This document shows, piece after piece, positions 63,375-64,000 of a stretch of DNA of 64,000 bases; the first letter of the stretch is position 1; every line of letters starts with the position of its first letter. Origin of the DNA: Geothrix sp. (lineage in GTDB: Bacteria > Acidobacteriota > Holophagae > Holophagales > Holophagaceae). The translations under genes were made by a program, and so were the position numbers. The stretch is taken from positions 794,857 through 858,856 of the forward strand of contig NZ_CP126625.1 of NCBI RefSeq assembly GCF_030219325.1, in the 5' to 3' direction. The notes under the pieces are model-generated. The model did no database searches and had not been told where the DNA came from. It was given only the letters and a program-made list of their open reading frames with translations.

Positions 63375-63541
63375 GAGGACCTTGTCGGAACGTGAACCTA
63401 CAGACTAGTGCACCCGGATGGTGGGGTGGAACCGCGGATCGTGGCGGACGGGCATGCTGCCCAGCGTCCTTGTTTCGTTCTCCGGGGATTATGGAACGGA
63501 TCCTCGCGCATCTGTTTTCCGGCATGAGGGTTAGGTTTTGC

Positions 63542-63569
63542 TTGAAATGCGTAAGTAGTTACATAAATA
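63542..63569 (+). promoter_or_regulatory. Promoter with palindromic operator before marR
   Basis: TTGAAA (63542-63547) and TAAATA (63564-63569) are 16 bp apart. The spacer contains the palindrome GTAA-GTAG-TTAC (63551-63562). An operator in this position would fit autorepression by the MarR-family product. The remaining gap to bioB (63375-63541) shows no gene. Confidence 0.45.
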
Positions 63570-63589
63570 TTTATAGGCAAGGAGGAACC

Positions 63590-64000
63590 ATGACGGACCT
63601 CAAGGACTATGGCGGACTGCTGATGGGTTCCCGGCTCCGGCGATTGAGCGAGGCCTTGTATGCCGGGGTGGACGAGATCTACCGCGAACACGGGGTGCAG
63701 CTGTCGTCCCGCTGCTTCCCGATCCTCTTCCTCCTCCGGGACAACGGGGCCCTTGCCATCACGGACCTGGCCGCGCGCCTGGGCCAGAGCCATCCGGCGC
63801 TCAGCCAGATGAGCCGCAAGCTGCTCTCCGAAGGCGTCGTGACGGAGCGGGCGGATCCCGCCGATGATCGCCGCCGGCTGCTGGACCTTTCCCGGAAGGG
63901 CCAGGCCCTGATGGCCCGTCTGGGCCCGGTCTGGAAGGCGGTGGAGGGCGCCATGGAGGATCTCGCCGGTGCCGAGTTGAGCCCTGTCCTCCTGCGCATG
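63590..64000 (+). CDS. MarR-family transcriptional regulator, partial (3' end beyond window)
   Basis: The first 137 residues of a MarR protein, with the frame running off the right edge. The winged helix spans about 45-105 (ITDLAARLGQSHPALSQMSRKLLSEGVVTERADPADDRRRLLDLS), including the wing D-x-R-R. GGAGG lies five bases before ATG 63590. Likely autoregulated through the palindrome in its promoter. The regulated genes are unknown. Confidence 0.9.
   Translation, partial: MTDLKDYGGLLMGSRLRRLSEALYAGVDEIYREHGVQLSSRCFPILFLLRDNGALAITDLAARLGQSHPALSQMSRKLLSEGVVTERADPADDRRRLLDLSRKGQALMARLGPVWKAVEGAMEDLAGAELSPVLLRM

Overview
The window is GC-rich and densely packed with bacterial genes. I infer an acidobacterium of the Holophagae type (Geothrix/Holophaga-like). 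The reasons are the combination of a Ser/Thr kinase fused to TPRs, several YIP1 and TPR proteins, a small tetraheme cytochrome c, an iron-sulfur repair protein of the RIC/ScdA type, a TrpB2-type tryptophan synthase beta chain and two long flagellar operons. No 16S rRNA or marker tree is available here, so the taxonomy is an inference.

Layout. 0-16.7 kb: a mosaic of short transcription units. It holds a broken YIP1 gene at the left edge, ornithine aminotransferase, an SDR/DUF2867 protein, a MOSC protein, two tandem TPR paralogs, an MFS transporter with a sulfurtransferase, a TlpA thioredoxin with a Sel1-repeat protein, a lipoprotein, a HAD phosphatase, several small exported proteins, purF, miaA, an enoyl-CoA-hydratase-fold gene carrying an in-frame palindromic insertion, and a second YIP1 gene. 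16.7-24.2 kb: a sigma-54 activator divergent from a Ser/Thr kinase-TPR protein, then plsC, ric, yidD and ispG.

24.2-36.5 kb: minus-strand flagellar operon flgB-flgC-fliE-fliF-fliG-fliH-fliI-fliJ-motE-fliK-flgD-flgE (rod, MS ring, switch, export ATPase, hook). 42.8-50.0 kb: minus-strand operon flhA-flhF-flhG-fliA-fliM-fliN/Y (export gate, placement, sigma-28, switch). The flagellar blocks are separated by a STAS protein, a large Omp85 (BamA/TamA-like) protein, a tRNA-Val(GAC) with a duplicated 3' end, and glmS. Sigma-54-like -24/-12 sites lie in front of flgB and fliK.

50.0-64 kb: a SRPBCC/MerR pair, yraN, a trpB2-type gene, a small exonuclease operon, a polysaccharide deacetylase downstream of valS, a tetraheme cytochrome with a membrane-fusion protein, an MCP with a C-terminal sensor, a hemerythrin protein with a Cys-rich tail, bioB, and a MarR regulator cut by the right edge.

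The most unusual features are (1) a two-hairpin palindromic repeat. One copy sits in frame inside the enoyl-CoA hydratase-like gene (about 15.33-15.44 kb) and a structurally matching copy lies downstream of fliN (about 42.71-42.78 kb). (2) A roughly 170-bp tandem duplication next to tRNA-Val. It contains an exact 25-bp tRNA 3' end, a terminator and an inverted T-arm-like hairpin.
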